Below are positions 1-10,889 of a stretch of 64,000 nucleotides of DNA, one piece after another. The notes under the pieces were generated by a model. It was given only the letters and a program-made list of their open reading frames with translations, did no database searches and was not told the origin of the DNA. Origin of the DNA: Lineus longissimus. Its lineage: Eukaryota > Nemertea > Pilidiophora > Heteronemertea > Lineidae. Position numbers and translations under genes: made by a program. The stretch covers positions 12,533,501 through 12,597,500 of the forward strand of contig NC_088310.1 of assembly GCF_910592395.1 (NCBI RefSeq), written 5' to 3'. Position 1 is the first letter of the stretch. Each line of letters begins with the position of its first letter.

Positions 1-325
1 AACTCATGGAAAACATAATCATCGTTCCCATGGGATCGGCTACCATGGGTCTAATATACACATGGGTTACACATGGGTAGGAGAAACCCATTTTGCCCGG
101 TTACCTAAGTCACTATTGCCCATCTACGTTTGCTACCCATGGAATTGTAGAACCCACAAGGTGCTTGTGCCCACTGCGGCCCACCTGGGGCGTCACATCC
201 AAGCTCACTGAACCCCACCTAGGTGTATTTTACCCATTTCTAGGTTCAAGTAGCTTTGGTGGGTCAACTGAACCCACAGGAAAATTAATCCTCGTACCCA
301 TGGGACCGGACTAATTTTTACAGTT
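1..325. repeat. Diverged repeat rich in CCATGGG/ACCCA motifs
   Basis: The stretch contains many scattered copies of short words such as CCCATGGG, ACCCATG and GAACCCAC in both orientations, which looks like an old degenerate repeat. It abuts the truncated Gypsy-like pol sequence at about position 325 and runs off the left edge, so it may be another insertion into that element. There is no credible coding sequence. The family is not recognised. Confidence 0.4.
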
Positions 326-581
326 TAGCTAGAGTTTGATTTGCGCATAATCCCCCTCCTGGTGAGATCCTCTAAATGTTCACGGATTTCTTAATATAAT
401 GGCTTAGGCACAGTTCGGTAATGTTGGTTGCATGGGGTAGGGTCTTTGAGTTTGATATGCATTTGCAAACCAGGCATACAATGTCAGACTCATCCTTTGC
501 AAAGGCATCACTGCATTCCCTTAGCATGTCCTCGACCTTGACCCTCTGCTCAGGTTCTAAATGACTTAAATCCACTGGATA
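326..581 (-). pseudogene. Ty3/Gypsy-like pol, N-terminal fragment of the reverse transcriptase region
   Basis: Read on the minus strand, this encodes the start of a Gypsy-type pol region, with motifs such as DLSHLEPEQ and AFAKDESDI followed, after a frame change, by a KPLY-like and REHLEDL stretch. These precede the reverse transcriptase core in Ty3/Gypsy polyproteins. The first 8 bases at its upstream edge (582-589) are duplicated at 8132-8139, next to the end of the protease fragment, so pol was continuous with the protease before the 590-8131 insertion. It is frameshifted, and truncated near 326, so the RT catalytic core is absent from the window. Confidence 0.75.
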
Positions 582-705
582 GACTAGTCAAATTTCTGGG
601 AAACGTGAATTCATGAGGCATTTTTGAGTAAAAGCAAGCAAGCCACTTTTTAGCTCAGCTGAAAAGCTGAGCTATTCATATGAGTAAATGGTAGAATGAG
701 TGTCC

Positions 706-748
<43 letters not shown>
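706..748 (+). repeat. (TGTC)n microsatellite
   Basis: About ten consecutive TGTC units near the 5' end of the surrounding Helentron-like element. This is the same relative place where other copies in this window carry CGT or ATCC microsatellites. Confidence 0.9.
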
Positions 749-1147
749 CGTTAAACAGGCACGTTTCAAAACTATGGCGGATAGGCGATAGATCTTCCCT
801 CTGAGGCGTTGAGACCCTTCAGGACTCCTGAATAGACCAAATGTGGGTCCGGCAGGATGAGCAGTTTGGCCACTAGGTGGCACCGAGCGAAATTTTCCAA
901 AAACTTTTCCAGCAGCTGATTTCTCAGTTGGGGATCATGAATCAAATCTAATTTTATAGGGCAAAGCTTTCTCTTTCATTATCAATAGGCGTAGTTCATG
1001 AATTTCTCACCAGGTGGTGTTACTGGCGCAATTTAGTGAGCACCCCCAAGAAGAGCATTTTAAATTTCGCGCGAGTTATCCCACGTCCAATCACACGTGC
1101 AGCGAACGTCACGTCTCGAGTCTGCGCAGTTCAGACGTAAGGAGACC

Positions 1148-1976
1148 ATGCTATGGAATAGATCGCGTTCTGTCAATTCAGAGGTAAGTTCTCATTAAAT
1201 TCACAATTTCAAAGGCGATAATATTTGGCTGCTTGTGTTATTGCATGTTGATGACATTAGGAAAGGCTTGGATTGTTTAATTGGATGTGATTAATTTGAA
1301 ATAGTTCGTCGACGATCGTTGAAAAACGATCTGCGAAATGCAGCTTGGTTGGTCTGAGAAACGATGTCAAAGTCCGGCTTTAAATCATGGATTTCTTAAC
1401 AAATAACTCTTGTCACATAGCAGAACTAATGTGAATAAACAAGACAATAATAAACATCGTTCTGATATCATCGGGTAAGGTTGCCAATGTACATAAACAG
1501 TGTAATTGAGGATCGACTCCAGCGATTTGAAATGTCAACAAACAATAAATGCGCTATGATACACACTGACACTTGCACACTGTACATAGCACAATGCTTC
1601 AAACGGGGCCGATTCATCACTCTTATCACAATGTATTCCCAATCATATCATCAATGAACTTCCTTGATCATTCGGCCCTAGCGCCTTATCAGTTGTTGTT
1701 GGCCTTGTATTTGATATAAAACTTGGCTAGCTTACCTATTCTATCAAAATTAAAATGTTATCTCCTCATCATGTTTTGCAGGACAGGAATGATCTGCAGC
1801 TGCATTTGAACATATTTGGTGACCACATCTCAAAGATGACCAAGAGAGAGGATCGAGCTATGACCTTGCACATCCCATCGACTTGGTGTTCACCAGTGCA
1901 ATCATCAGAAGAGCCAGGCAATTCTAGTATTCAAGTATTTCATTCTGTAATACTTACCTCAAAATTTACTAAATAA
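1148..1976 (+). CDS. Putative two-exon mini-gene inside a Helentron-like element
   Basis: Exon 1 runs from an ATG at 1148 to 1183 and is followed by a consensus donor GTAAGT. Exon 2 starts after TTTTGCAG at 1782 and runs to TAA at 1974-1976, overlapping an AATAAA signal at 1972-1977. The join is in frame (phase 0) and gives about 77 residues. A CpG-rich stretch with CACGTG/CACGTC-like words lies just upstream at 1070-1140 and could be a promoter. The product has no recognised domain. It may be a captured host gene fragment or a chance arrangement, and the coding claim rests only on splice and poly(A) signals. Confidence 0.35.
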
Positions 1977-2107
1977 AGAAAACCGCATGTGGCAGTTGGT
2001 TAAAAAAATCAAGTCTATCTGTTTAAAGTTTTTACTTGCTATCATTATTATCAACATTTCAATGGTGGCATTCTGCTAAGGTTTGTCAAGAGTTTCACTT
2101 GACTTAA

Positions 2108-3428
2108 GCAGGGTGTACACTAGTAAAATATTAGCAACATTTTACCAACATTTTACCAACATTTTACCAACATTTTTACAACAATTTTGCAACAAGCCCT
2201 TCAAGGCCCTGTGTTCACTAGCAACAAAATTGCAACAAATTAGCAACATTTTTACAACATGTTGGTAAATTGTTGCAAACTTTTTAGTGGGAACAAAGGG
2301 AAATAGGTATTTTGGAGGGAAAATGGATGATTCCAAGGAGAGAAGATGTGTTTTGAGTGCTTCTGCAGCAATTTTAGCTGTCATTGTTGAGAGACGGAAG
2401 AGGCGGCGAAATAACCAAAGAGAATATGGACCAGGCCCTGGATCAAAATGAGGGTGGATGATGGGGCATACCACTGCCTGTTAAGGCCGCGTATCCATAG
2501 GGTATGCCCTTGTGTAGTGTGGCGTTATGGCGTAACAGCCTTGTGACCTGGCACTATGCCCTGAGTCTCCATTGGATATTCCTTTTTGGTCATGTAGGCC
2601 TTTGTAGTCCTCATTTCGCAGCGGTCAATCGCGTTTATCCGCACGCTGTCATTATTTCAGAAGACAATTTCTTATGAATATTGAAAATGAAAATACAAGT
2701 AACTTGTATTTTCACTTGCAACATCAAATTGACATGTACATGTATATAAAACCTGACTTTTAAGCAACAAATTACAGGTTTGTGCTTGTTATGATAATCA
2801 TCAGTTTCGGGGTCCCAGAGTAGTTCCCGTTGATGAACCTCTTGAATAAATTTCGCCCCAGACATTGCTTCCGTGTTGTTCACTCGCAAAAGAATGGACA
2901 TGTTCAATCCCAATATGGGCCTATATTCCCAATCCACAGTGCATATATGCCCGCAATGTGACACGGCATAACATATGGGAACGATCAATAACACCAACGA
3001 AGGTTCATTGTCCGTGTGGCGCGCCAGGCGGTAAAAAGGGAATGTTGTGCAGGGCACGGAACAGCCGATGGATACGCAGCCTAAAGGAGTTGCGGCTGAC
3101 TGACAAGCCGTCATACAAAAACTTCTAGAAAAGGTTTCATCACCCTACGAAGCAAGACACTCACTTGAGAGTTGCTATACCTGCTTCTTGTTCAAGTCAC
3201 ATGAACTCCGGTAGATCACATGACGCAAATCCTATTTCTGATTGGCTGAAGAGTTTGCAACATTTTTACAACATGCAACAAGGAATTGCATTGCATTTAA
3301 TTTGCAACAATTTTACAACATGTTGTAAGACGCGTTTTGCTCTGTACACACTACGCAACATTTTTGCAACATTTGTTGCAACTGGAAATGTAAAAATGTT
3401 GCTAATATTTTACTAGTGTACACGGGCC
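2108..3428 (+). mobile_element. TTAA-type TIR element, copy A
   Basis: The ends are inverted: the left reads GTGTACACTAGTAAAATATT after TTAA at 2104-2107, and the right end reads the complement, ending in GTGTACACGGGCC before TTTA. The interior has repeated CAACATTTTTACAACA-type words in both halves. There is no transposase, so it is non-autonomous. A second copy lies at 9347-12582. TTAA targets are typical of piggyBac and Kolobok, but the superfamily is not assigned. Comparison with copy B shows that 2485-3081 is a later insertion. Confidence 0.75.
2485..3081 (+). mobile_element. PIF/Harbinger-like MITE, 597 bp
   Basis: It is flanked by a TAA duplication (2482-2484 and 3082-3084). Its ends are inverted repeats beginning GGCCGCGTATCCAT on the left and GGCTGCGTATCCAT (reverse complement) on the right. 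The sister copy of the surrounding element at about 9685-9700 reads CTGTTAAAGTAGTTGCGG with no insertion, which is an empty-site proof. The 3-bp TAA TSD and GGCCGCG-type termini are the Harbinger pattern. The interior has only shadow reading frames. Confidence 0.8.
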
Positions 3429-3439
3429 TTTAGGCAATA

Positions 3440-4030
3440 ATAGAGTTGGGTAGAGCATTTTGTTAATGTTACCCTTTTAGTTAGGGAAACTGGTGCCTTC
3501 TGCATTAGGTGGACCCCACTTACTCATCTGTCAGACCGGCCTCACACGTCGGCAGTAGAGTTTAAGGTCCAGTCTGCGAGATTTACCCATTTCTACCCAG
3601 CCAAAAGCGGGTGATTGGGCTAGTCTCTCCATGTGATCCAATTCGCATGGATTCTTGTGTCCCGGTGCTGAAAGGATCCCTCCACAAGGGCAGACTACAT
3701 TCGGTGGCACTGAGGTATGGAAGAAAGACAGAAGACGACCAATTTGCGAAAAGGATCATCATCATCATCATCATGGTAACAGCTGAGGATGAATCATGTT
3801 GCTGTGTGTAGAATTGATGGTCCAATATAGGTTAGGTTATCTGTTTGCGCACACATTGCAAGGGTGGAGCTTGCTTGAAGTAGATTGCGCCAGTCTACCG
3901 TAATTCACTGTTACACATCCAGAAGCTAATATCCTTAGGCTTTGAGTCCTTAGTTTAGTAGAGTTTGACGAGTAATGTAATATATACGAACAACGCAGCA
4001 ACAACTCAGCTGAGCGCCAGGCCCTTGGGC
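3440..4030. other. Non-coding 3' portion of Helentron-like copy 1
   Basis: No protein-coding signal was found. There is a short ATC trinucleotide run near 3757-3775. The 3' end carries the palindromic GGCCCTTGGGCC hairpin shared with the element ending at 32880. Confidence 0.5.
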
Positions 4031-4685
4031 CTCTTGTTCTGGGGTAGTTTTTCGTGCTGAATACGAATCTGTTGTTTGCTAAGCCCAAAAATGCGTAAAT
4101 AGGTCACTAATTAAGGTCAAAGGTCAATGAGTGCAAAATTCAAAATTTTTTAAAAAATATTTTATTTTACATCACCTATCTGTACATTTCAATTATTTTA
4201 CAGTATTTTGTCTGGTAAGGTTACTACAGCTTTTCACAATTATGAAAGTAAAGGGAATTGTGAAGGGAAAAAATCAGATTTTTGTGAATATATCCGTAAT
4301 GAAGCAACTTTTCGTTTTTTTGACATACTTTTTTAATTCACTTGAATTGTTGCCTTAAATACCATCAGTGAAGTGGTTTACCTGAGTCCTATATAATAGT
4401 GGTGTTGAAGCAATATTGTTTTCTACACTAAATGCCAATATTTGACTAATTATCCACTTAATTAAGGCCAACGGTCACAAGGCGCAAAGTGCACTTACAT
4501 GGCACAAAAGGCGCAAAATGCACTTCATGGCAAACATGTTTGGATTGCAGGCAGTTGATCATTATCACATGTATTCTTAATTAATCCTGAATCAATTGCA
4601 GTCTGTCAGACTGATTGGCTGGAAGGAGGAGCCATCCAGGGGAATGCCAATTAGCTTAACTGTGTAAGCTCTGACCCCCCCCCCC

Positions 4686-7436
4686 CTACTTTGGCCTGTT
4701 TGGACATGGTGTTTCACTGGCATTGCACTTGCAGGCCTCAGTGCAGAACTGTTTCCCCCACTTCCGACATGAGCAACTTTCAGAACTGCAACCTTTCTTG
4801 CAACCACACTGAGTAAGTTCTCGGCATCCCTTTGGAATTGACGGTAAAGTTGTAAGAACCGGTGACAACTTGTCATCAACGAGTTTCCATCCACAATCAG
4901 TCGGCGGTGGCAGATCTGTCATTGGATTACTGGCCTCTCTCCAAATGAAACTTTGGTAGTTTGCACGCTCTATGTGGAACTTTGCTGCATCACTAGAGGG
5001 AGGTAGGGTCTCCGTTGCATGGCATTTGTTGAACAGTTTAATGCGGGCTTGATTACAATTCTCAGATGGTTCCTTGTAGATATGGCAAATGAACTTTTCA
5101 GCATCTTCTGTGACCTTCTTTGATGGTGTCGGAAACTTGCCAAGATCTTGAAGCAGACTGTTGTGTTCAAGGAAGATACCCCATTCTGTTTTCTTTGAGT
5201 GTCCTGAGAAAAATGAAACCGTATCGCATCCTGTCAACGCATGAAATGCTGGTAATGTCTCATAGACATGATCAGCAAGTCCAAGTTCCAACTTTATGTC
5301 ATGCACAGGAACATACTTCGGTTTCTTAATTGTTCCTGCTCTCATCCAAAGTTTTACGCAAGACATTTTACTGAAGTTGGCAAGCAACAGCACCAACACA
5401 TCTGTGTCACGCGCTGCGACCACAATGTTTGGTGCATCGGCATGAAGGCAGTGTACAATCATTCTGGTATCTGCTTCCTCGTGATTGCTTTGTAGCAAAG
5501 TAGTGTTCATTGCAGGATCTGAACTCTGGACTTCTGTTTCAGAAGCGAAACCTCCACCAACAACAACCACTTTTTCAGGGGGTGCCGCTGCCAGGAGTGC
5601 ATTCGACAGGAACTGACCAAGCTCTGTCTTGTTATCAGTTGATGCGAGAAAGTCAGGCCATTTGTTGGGGAGTGGCACATCTCTATCTTCAATCAGGCGA
5701 CGAACTGGCCTTGACTTCTTCGTACGTTTGACCCTAGTTCCAACTTTGATTGAAATGTCTCTATATCGATCGAAGGTAACATCAATTCGGCTGTAAGCCC
5801 GGCCTTGCCAGAAAATGAACTTTACAAATTCGTCTGCATAATCACCAAAGGTGTTCGCCGTGTAAGGTTTTCCAAGTGACATAACTGCAGCTTGCCCATC
5901 AATGATCAAACAGGAAGGCCCATAAAAGGCGATTTCTGAGGGGCATGATACACTCTTGATAAGAATGTCAAATAAAATGGCCTTAACACCCGTTCTAAGT
6001 TCGCCAGACGTATCAACAATGCTGATTGGCACCTTCATCAGTTCATAGTTAAGTATTCTAGCCAGTTCAACTGGTCTTCCAGCTCTGTACGCTACAGTTA
6101 GTCTCTGCAAAAAGTTTCTGTCTGCTTTTGTGGTTTCGATCTTTCCATTGGGTTTCTTGGTTCCTATTTCATAGAGTGAGGAAAACGTGGGAGCCTTCAC
6201 CTTCGGAAGTCGATCTCAGTAATCAGTTGATTTTTCAACAAGTCTCACTTTGACAAAGTTTTCCACCTGCTGCTGCCCTAATGTTTTTGCGTTCAGCAGT
6301 GACTCTTCTATTTCAGAAGTTGCAACATCTTTTGTTGCGCAGTTAAGGAGGTTTGGTCGACTAGAAGATTCCTCAGCAAATACTTTGAATCGCAGGAGAG
6401 TTTGAAGTATGAGTTCTTCGTCGCAGTTGTCACGTTTAGTGCGGGATGAGTTGGCTTCATTATGGACGTAACCAGTGTCCACTCCAACATTCATCATTTC
6501 ATACGTCTGCATTGAAATGCATGTCCTGTGGTTGTACGAGAGTGTCCATCTTGCCAGGGCTGAATTTGTTTTGGTTATTCCGATGATTCCACCACTTTTT
6601 TTCCCTACACCATTAAGCCATTCCAGGCTATGATCTGGATCTACTTGGTTGAATCTTTGGTCCGACCCTTTAACAACACAGTTGCCAAGAAGGAACTCCT
6701 CCTCCACTTCTGGTGGGAGCTGATGCATCTGTGACAGGTAAACACAGCCCCATCTTGCGTAATTCACGTGATCGTATCGAAAGAAGAATGGCAACATTTC
6801 TCGGAACGATTCCAAGTGTAGCGTCCACAACCCTTCTCTCTGTGCCCGAACGAATGCAAGCAGTATAGTCACCATCCTTAGGTATTCCCTAGAGAACTTG
6901 AAGTTTGGATCTGTCCGTTGATTTTCAACGAAGACAGCGAGATGTTGCCGAAGGGTCTCAGAACCCACTATGTCCAGTAAAGTGTCAAACTCTTTGTTAG
7001 CTAGTGAATTCTCCAGTGTTTGGCATGTTTTGGGATCTTGACTCTGCAGATTGTTTTTGAAATGCGGAATCAAGATTAGCCATAGCGCTTGCCAAGTTAA
7101 TTTGTGTGGCCTCATTGCTTTTGCGTAAGATTTTCCGTCTTTAACCTTGTCAGCCGAATTTGGCCCAAGTAAACCACTTTCAACCCACAGCTCATGTATA
7201 CCAGAATCTTCTGTATGTTGCCCTAGCACTTTCAAAAAATTCATAGTGATATGTAACCCACCTAGTCTTGGAATTAGGGTATCTCTAAAGGCGGGCACTG
7301 ACCATTTCAGCTCCATCAGTTGGGGATACAACCCCTGATCAACTGTTATCACAGCGTAGCGGTTATTCAAGACCCTTACCTGTACTCCTGAAATGTTTAA
7401 TGCCTGATGCCTAGGGTACGAACTAGATGGCCGGTG
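4686..7436 (-). pseudogene. Transposon protein: RNase H-like/nuclease-type region plus C-terminal CXC (tesmin/TSO1-like) cysteine motif
   Basis: The minus-strand reading frame is open from 7436 to 4686 except for a single in-frame TGA at 6218-6216, giving about 900 residues. The C-terminal third contains HEEADTRM, DTDVLVLLL and LTGCDTVSFFSGHSKKT. I infer these Asp/Glu clusters to be an active site of a PIN/FEN-like nuclease fold. The last 50 residues carry a Cys array (CGCKKGCSSESCSCRKW...CKCN) like tesmin/TSO1 CXC domains. The N-terminal part (GLYPQL, RLGGLH, DHVNYARW, LARWTLSYNHR) belongs to the same unnamed family, seen in many invertebrate genomes. A plausible splice acceptor (CATTTCAG) lies at about 7391, so upstream exons may be missing. 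Near-intactness implies recent activity. Confidence 0.75.
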
Positions 7437-8139
7437 CTAGGCTATTGGATTCATTCTTCATCATTAAGGGTCTATTGAAGAACACCCTGCTCTCTCTGAA
7501 TGGAAATGATTTGACAAACATGGCAAATGCATTGGGGTCAGAAAGATGAAGCCACTTTCACTGTTGAGTGCACTTTCACTGTTGAGTGAAAGGGATAGTT
7601 TCAAGTGCAAGTAACTGTTGCGTCATTGCAAGACTTTCGCACTCATTGACCTTTGACCTATGTTGTTTACCGGTGACTTTTAGATTCTGTCTTTATAAAA
7701 TCTATCTCTAGACCATCAATAGGAGCATAAAACTCTGCCCCATTGTGCATTTAGAGGTTAAACTGCAAGGAAATTACGCAAAAACTAATTGTCGCCCCTT
7801 ACAGAGATAAAGGCAAATGAGCATAGATGTGTCCTCACGTTTTCCTTTAAAAATAAGATTTTGAAAAGCTTTAGCAACCTTACTAGACAAAATATTGTAA
7901 AATAATTGAAATGTTAGGATAGGGAATGTAAAATAAAGCATTTTTTCGAAAAAAATTGAATTTTGCACTCATTGACCTTTGACCTTGATTAGTGACCTAA
8001 TTACGCATTTTTGGGCTTGGCAAACAACAGATTCATATTCAGCATGAAAAACTACCCCAGAAAAAGTGGATTGCTTGCTTTTACTCAAAAATGCCTCAAT
8101 CATTCTATAAAGGCACATTTTCAGATTTTTTGACTAGTC

Positions 8140-9346
8140 TAGGAGGCAACCAAGTTTTATCCTCGGATGCATGAATACTATTCCTACTATCGTTCCTATC
8201 ATCCATATGACTTCCAAGACCAACTGTGTGTACTTTGGCATTCTTAGAATCACTATCAAAGTCACATGGGTAAGACCCATCCCATTCATATATATCGCTT
8301 TGACAAAACTTACAGATCCGAGAACAGTTTTTGCCCTGAGTCGAACTGTATGATTGGTAGGGTTATTAACAAATATCTGAACTTTGGATGAAGAACCTGG
8401 AGACAATGACACAACAGAGGCTGGGATTACAAGTTCACTGAGTTCATTACTTTCATCAACCACGTCAAATCCCTCAAACAGCACTGGAGTTTCCTTGATA
8501 ACTGGCCCTGCATGTGCACGACACACTACATTGAGGTCGCTCTTAGGACCTACTACAATGTCTTTCCTACCAGTTTTGACTAAAAACTTAGTAGGACCCT
8601 GCTGTGAAACAGACAAAAGTTCCACCCGAGTTTTCTCTTTCACTGTAGGTAACAAACATCTCAATTCATCAGAGTCAGCATTACATTCCTTTAGGATCTC
8701 TTCAATCACATTGTAACCTATGATTGGATAGCTAATGTAATTTGTGCTGACTAAAACTTGGACCCGAAAGCAAGGTTTATCAGTACTGATATCAGACTCG
8801 GGCTCATGTTCAGTTCTCCTTACATGTTTCAAGTCCAGTTCCACCCATCCCAAGTATGGAATTTGCTGTCCATTTGCAGCATTCAGCTCTAAAGGCTCAT
8901 TCAACAATTCAACTATACCTCTGATTTCTGTGGTGGGCAGGTTATCCTTAAGCCATTTTTGTGACACTATCGACACCTGCGCCCCTGTATCCCAAAGTGC
9001 AATCGTAGCAACGTCATTAAACTGGCATCTGATAAGACACTGCTTGCCTACCAATTCCGAATACTTTTTAACATTGCACATGTTCATATTTGACTCACAT
9101 ACACTACTTATGTGAGCACCACTGTCAGAAATTCTACTACTAGTTGAACTTGTAAATTCCGTCTTTTCTACATGGGACTGACTACGAACAGGTTCGGGGC
9201 CTACACCGTGTCCCCTCGGGAAGACCCTCTCAGGTTTCCCCTTCTGCGGCCACGGAAGAAATGTTCACTGGAACCACAGGCCCAGCAATGGTCACATTCA
9301 GATTGACCGGCCTGTTGACACTTTTCACATAATTTCTTTTGCTTAA
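8140..9346 (-). pseudogene. Ty3/Gypsy-like gag zinc knuckle and aspartic protease fragment
   Basis: From 9346 downward on the minus strand, one frame carries a cysteine/histidine cluster (CEKCQ...CDHCWACGSSEHF) like a gag nucleocapsid knuckle. A different frame, open from 9087, encodes a retropepsin-like domain with the active-site motif WDTGAQVS and the flap/IIGYNVIEEIL region typical of Ty3/Gypsy proteases. Frame changes separate the two. The frame shifts again near 8290, and the sequence stops at 8140 where the 590-8131 transposon begins. The continuation of pol lies at 326-581. This is an inactive, fragmented copy. Confidence 0.8.
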
Positions 9347-9780
9347 AGCAGGGTGTACACTAGTAAAATAATGGCAACATTTTACCAACATTTTACCAAC
9401 ATTTTTACAACAATTTTGCAACAAGCCCCTCAAGGCCCTGTGTACACTAGCAAGAAAATAGCAACAAATTAGCAACATTTTTACAACATGTTGGTAAATT
9501 GTTGCGAACTTTTTAGTGGGAACAAAGGGAAATTTTGAGGGGAAAATGGATTATTCCAAGGAGAGAAGATGTGTTTTGAGTGCTTCTGCAGCAATTTTAG
9601 CTGTCATTGTTGAGAGGCGGAAGAGGGGGCGAAATAAAACAAAGAGAATATGGACCATGGTGGATCATGGGGCATATCACTGCCTGTTAAAGTAGTTGCG
9701 GCTGACTGACTAGCCATCATACAAAAACTTCCTGCGAATGGATGAAACTTCTTGAAAAGGTTTCACCACCCATTACAAAG

Positions 9781-10689
9781 GGGTATTAATAAACAGAGAA
9801 ACAGAGAAACGAAGAAATCGAGAACTTCCCCCATCGACTAGTTAGGCCTCGTCTCCCAATGCATTGCTGCACAAAATCAGTACTTGTGTGCCAACAGCCA
9901 TTTTGTTTTGTTCAAAATGAAGTAGCATCAATTCAAAACAATTAAGGGGCGTATAGCCATGTAGCAAATCCTGACCTAGCTTGGACAGTTTTGACTGTGT
10001 ATTAGGTTATTAAAACCAAGAAAACAACCACTAAAAACCAATCAACCAAGACTTTAGTTGGGCAATTTTAGACCTGGTAACCTCGTCCCTCCTGCTTGTT
10101 TGGTCCTGGGGACGAGGCTTGTTTCGTAAGGCGGGAAGCGTCTGGCAGGGCAACAGAGTCGAGAATATCGGAGATGAAATGCTTTATTTCTCACGTCGGA
10201 CTACGATCTACTGTTACACCGGGTAGATCTAAAATGCAGACTTTGCTAATTAAGACTGGACTATGCTGAATACTCAACAAGGCTGAAATGAGATATGAAG
10301 TGGGGGTGCAACTTCGCCGTGCTAGGTGTACATCGGTGCTTTGAGAAGGGACGCAGATGGGAACCATTTTACTGACACTTCTCTTAATAACTGAATGGTT
10401 TCATTCTCCTATCCAACCAGTAAATAAACGGTCTTAACTTCTGCACTGGACATATTATACACCTCCAGAAATGCACAATCACTCTGTCTGCAATGTGGAA
10501 TTAGCATACTAGAAGGGCCTTCTGTGCCCGGCTACAGTGTTTCTCCCTCATGGGTTGAGCCAAAAATAGCATGCCAAATAGTATTAAATTTCACGCCGTA
10601 TATTATAGACATAGGTTTTAGGGCCTAACTACTCGATATGGGAATTTCTCGATTTCTTCGCTTCTCTGTTTCTCTGTTTATTAATACCC
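9781..10689. mobile_element. 909-bp TIR element with 9-bp TSD
   Basis: Both ends read GGGTATTAATAAACAGAG inward, and the inverted match extends for about 45 bp with one or two differences. The 9-mer ATTACAAAG is present at 9772-9780 and 10690-10698. Copy A of the host element has the corresponding uninterrupted sequence at about 3140-3160. There is no coding capacity, so it is non-autonomous. An 8-9 bp TSD fits hAT- or MULE-type transposition; the superfamily is not decided. Confidence 0.85.
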
Positions 10690-10813
10690 ATTACAAAGCA
10701 AGACCCTCACTTGAGAGTTGCTATACCAGCTGCTTGTTCAAGTCACATGACCTCAGGTAGATCACATGACGCAAATCGTATTTCTGATTGGCTGAAGAGT
10801 TTGCAACATTTTT

Positions 10814-10857
10814 GGCTCACCGTAGGGGAGTCTATACGATACCGCAGTGTCCGTCGT

Positions 10858-10889
<32 letters not shown>

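Larger units (their letters stand above)
652..4038 (+). mobile_element. Helentron-like non-autonomous element, copy 1
   Basis: The insertion is defined by comparing the two TIRs of the host transposon: the right TIR reads CACTTTTTCTGGGG without interruption, and the left reads CACTTTTT, then this element, then CTGGGG. It starts with a short palindrome (AGCTCAGCTGA...), then a GTCC/GTCT microsatellite, and ends with CAGCTGAGCGCCAGGC, a GGCCCTTGGGCC hairpin and CTCTTGTT. There is no target duplication beyond TT. A 5' palindrome, internal microsatellite, 3' hairpin and TT insertion site match Helentron-associated (DINE/HINE) elements; that class assignment is inference. A two-exon gene-like unit and a TTAA-type element lie inside. 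Confidence 0.6.
590..8131 (-). mobile_element. Long-TIR DNA transposon with 8-bp TSD, inserted in Gypsy pol
   Basis: The identical 8-mer GACTAGTC flanks the element at 582-589 and 8132-8139. Its inverted ends match: 590-651 plus 4039 to about 4265 on the left against about 7835-8131 on the right, roughly 290 bp per TIR. The left TIR is interrupted by a later insertion (652-4038). The intact right TIR gives the uninterrupted order, so the original element was about 4.15 kb. It carries one long minus-strand coding region (4686-7436). An 8-bp TSD is seen in hAT, P and some other superfamilies, but the encoded protein is neither. I recognise the protein type as a large unnamed multicopy family of invertebrate genomes. 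Confidence 0.85.

Noticed and set aside
2142-2474. 110-codon minus-strand frame in the TTAA-type element
   Set aside because: Lies over repetitive AACATTTT words and is not conserved in copy B.
652-4038. Interpretation of copy 1 as a non-LTR element or SINE
   Set aside because: No poly(A) or microsatellite tail at the 3' end, no TSD, and both ends carry palindromes; a Helentron-like origin fits better.
8384-9115. Plus-strand open frames of 110 and 123 codons
   Set aside because: Antisense to the Gypsy-like protease, which has the DTGAQ motif on the minus strand.
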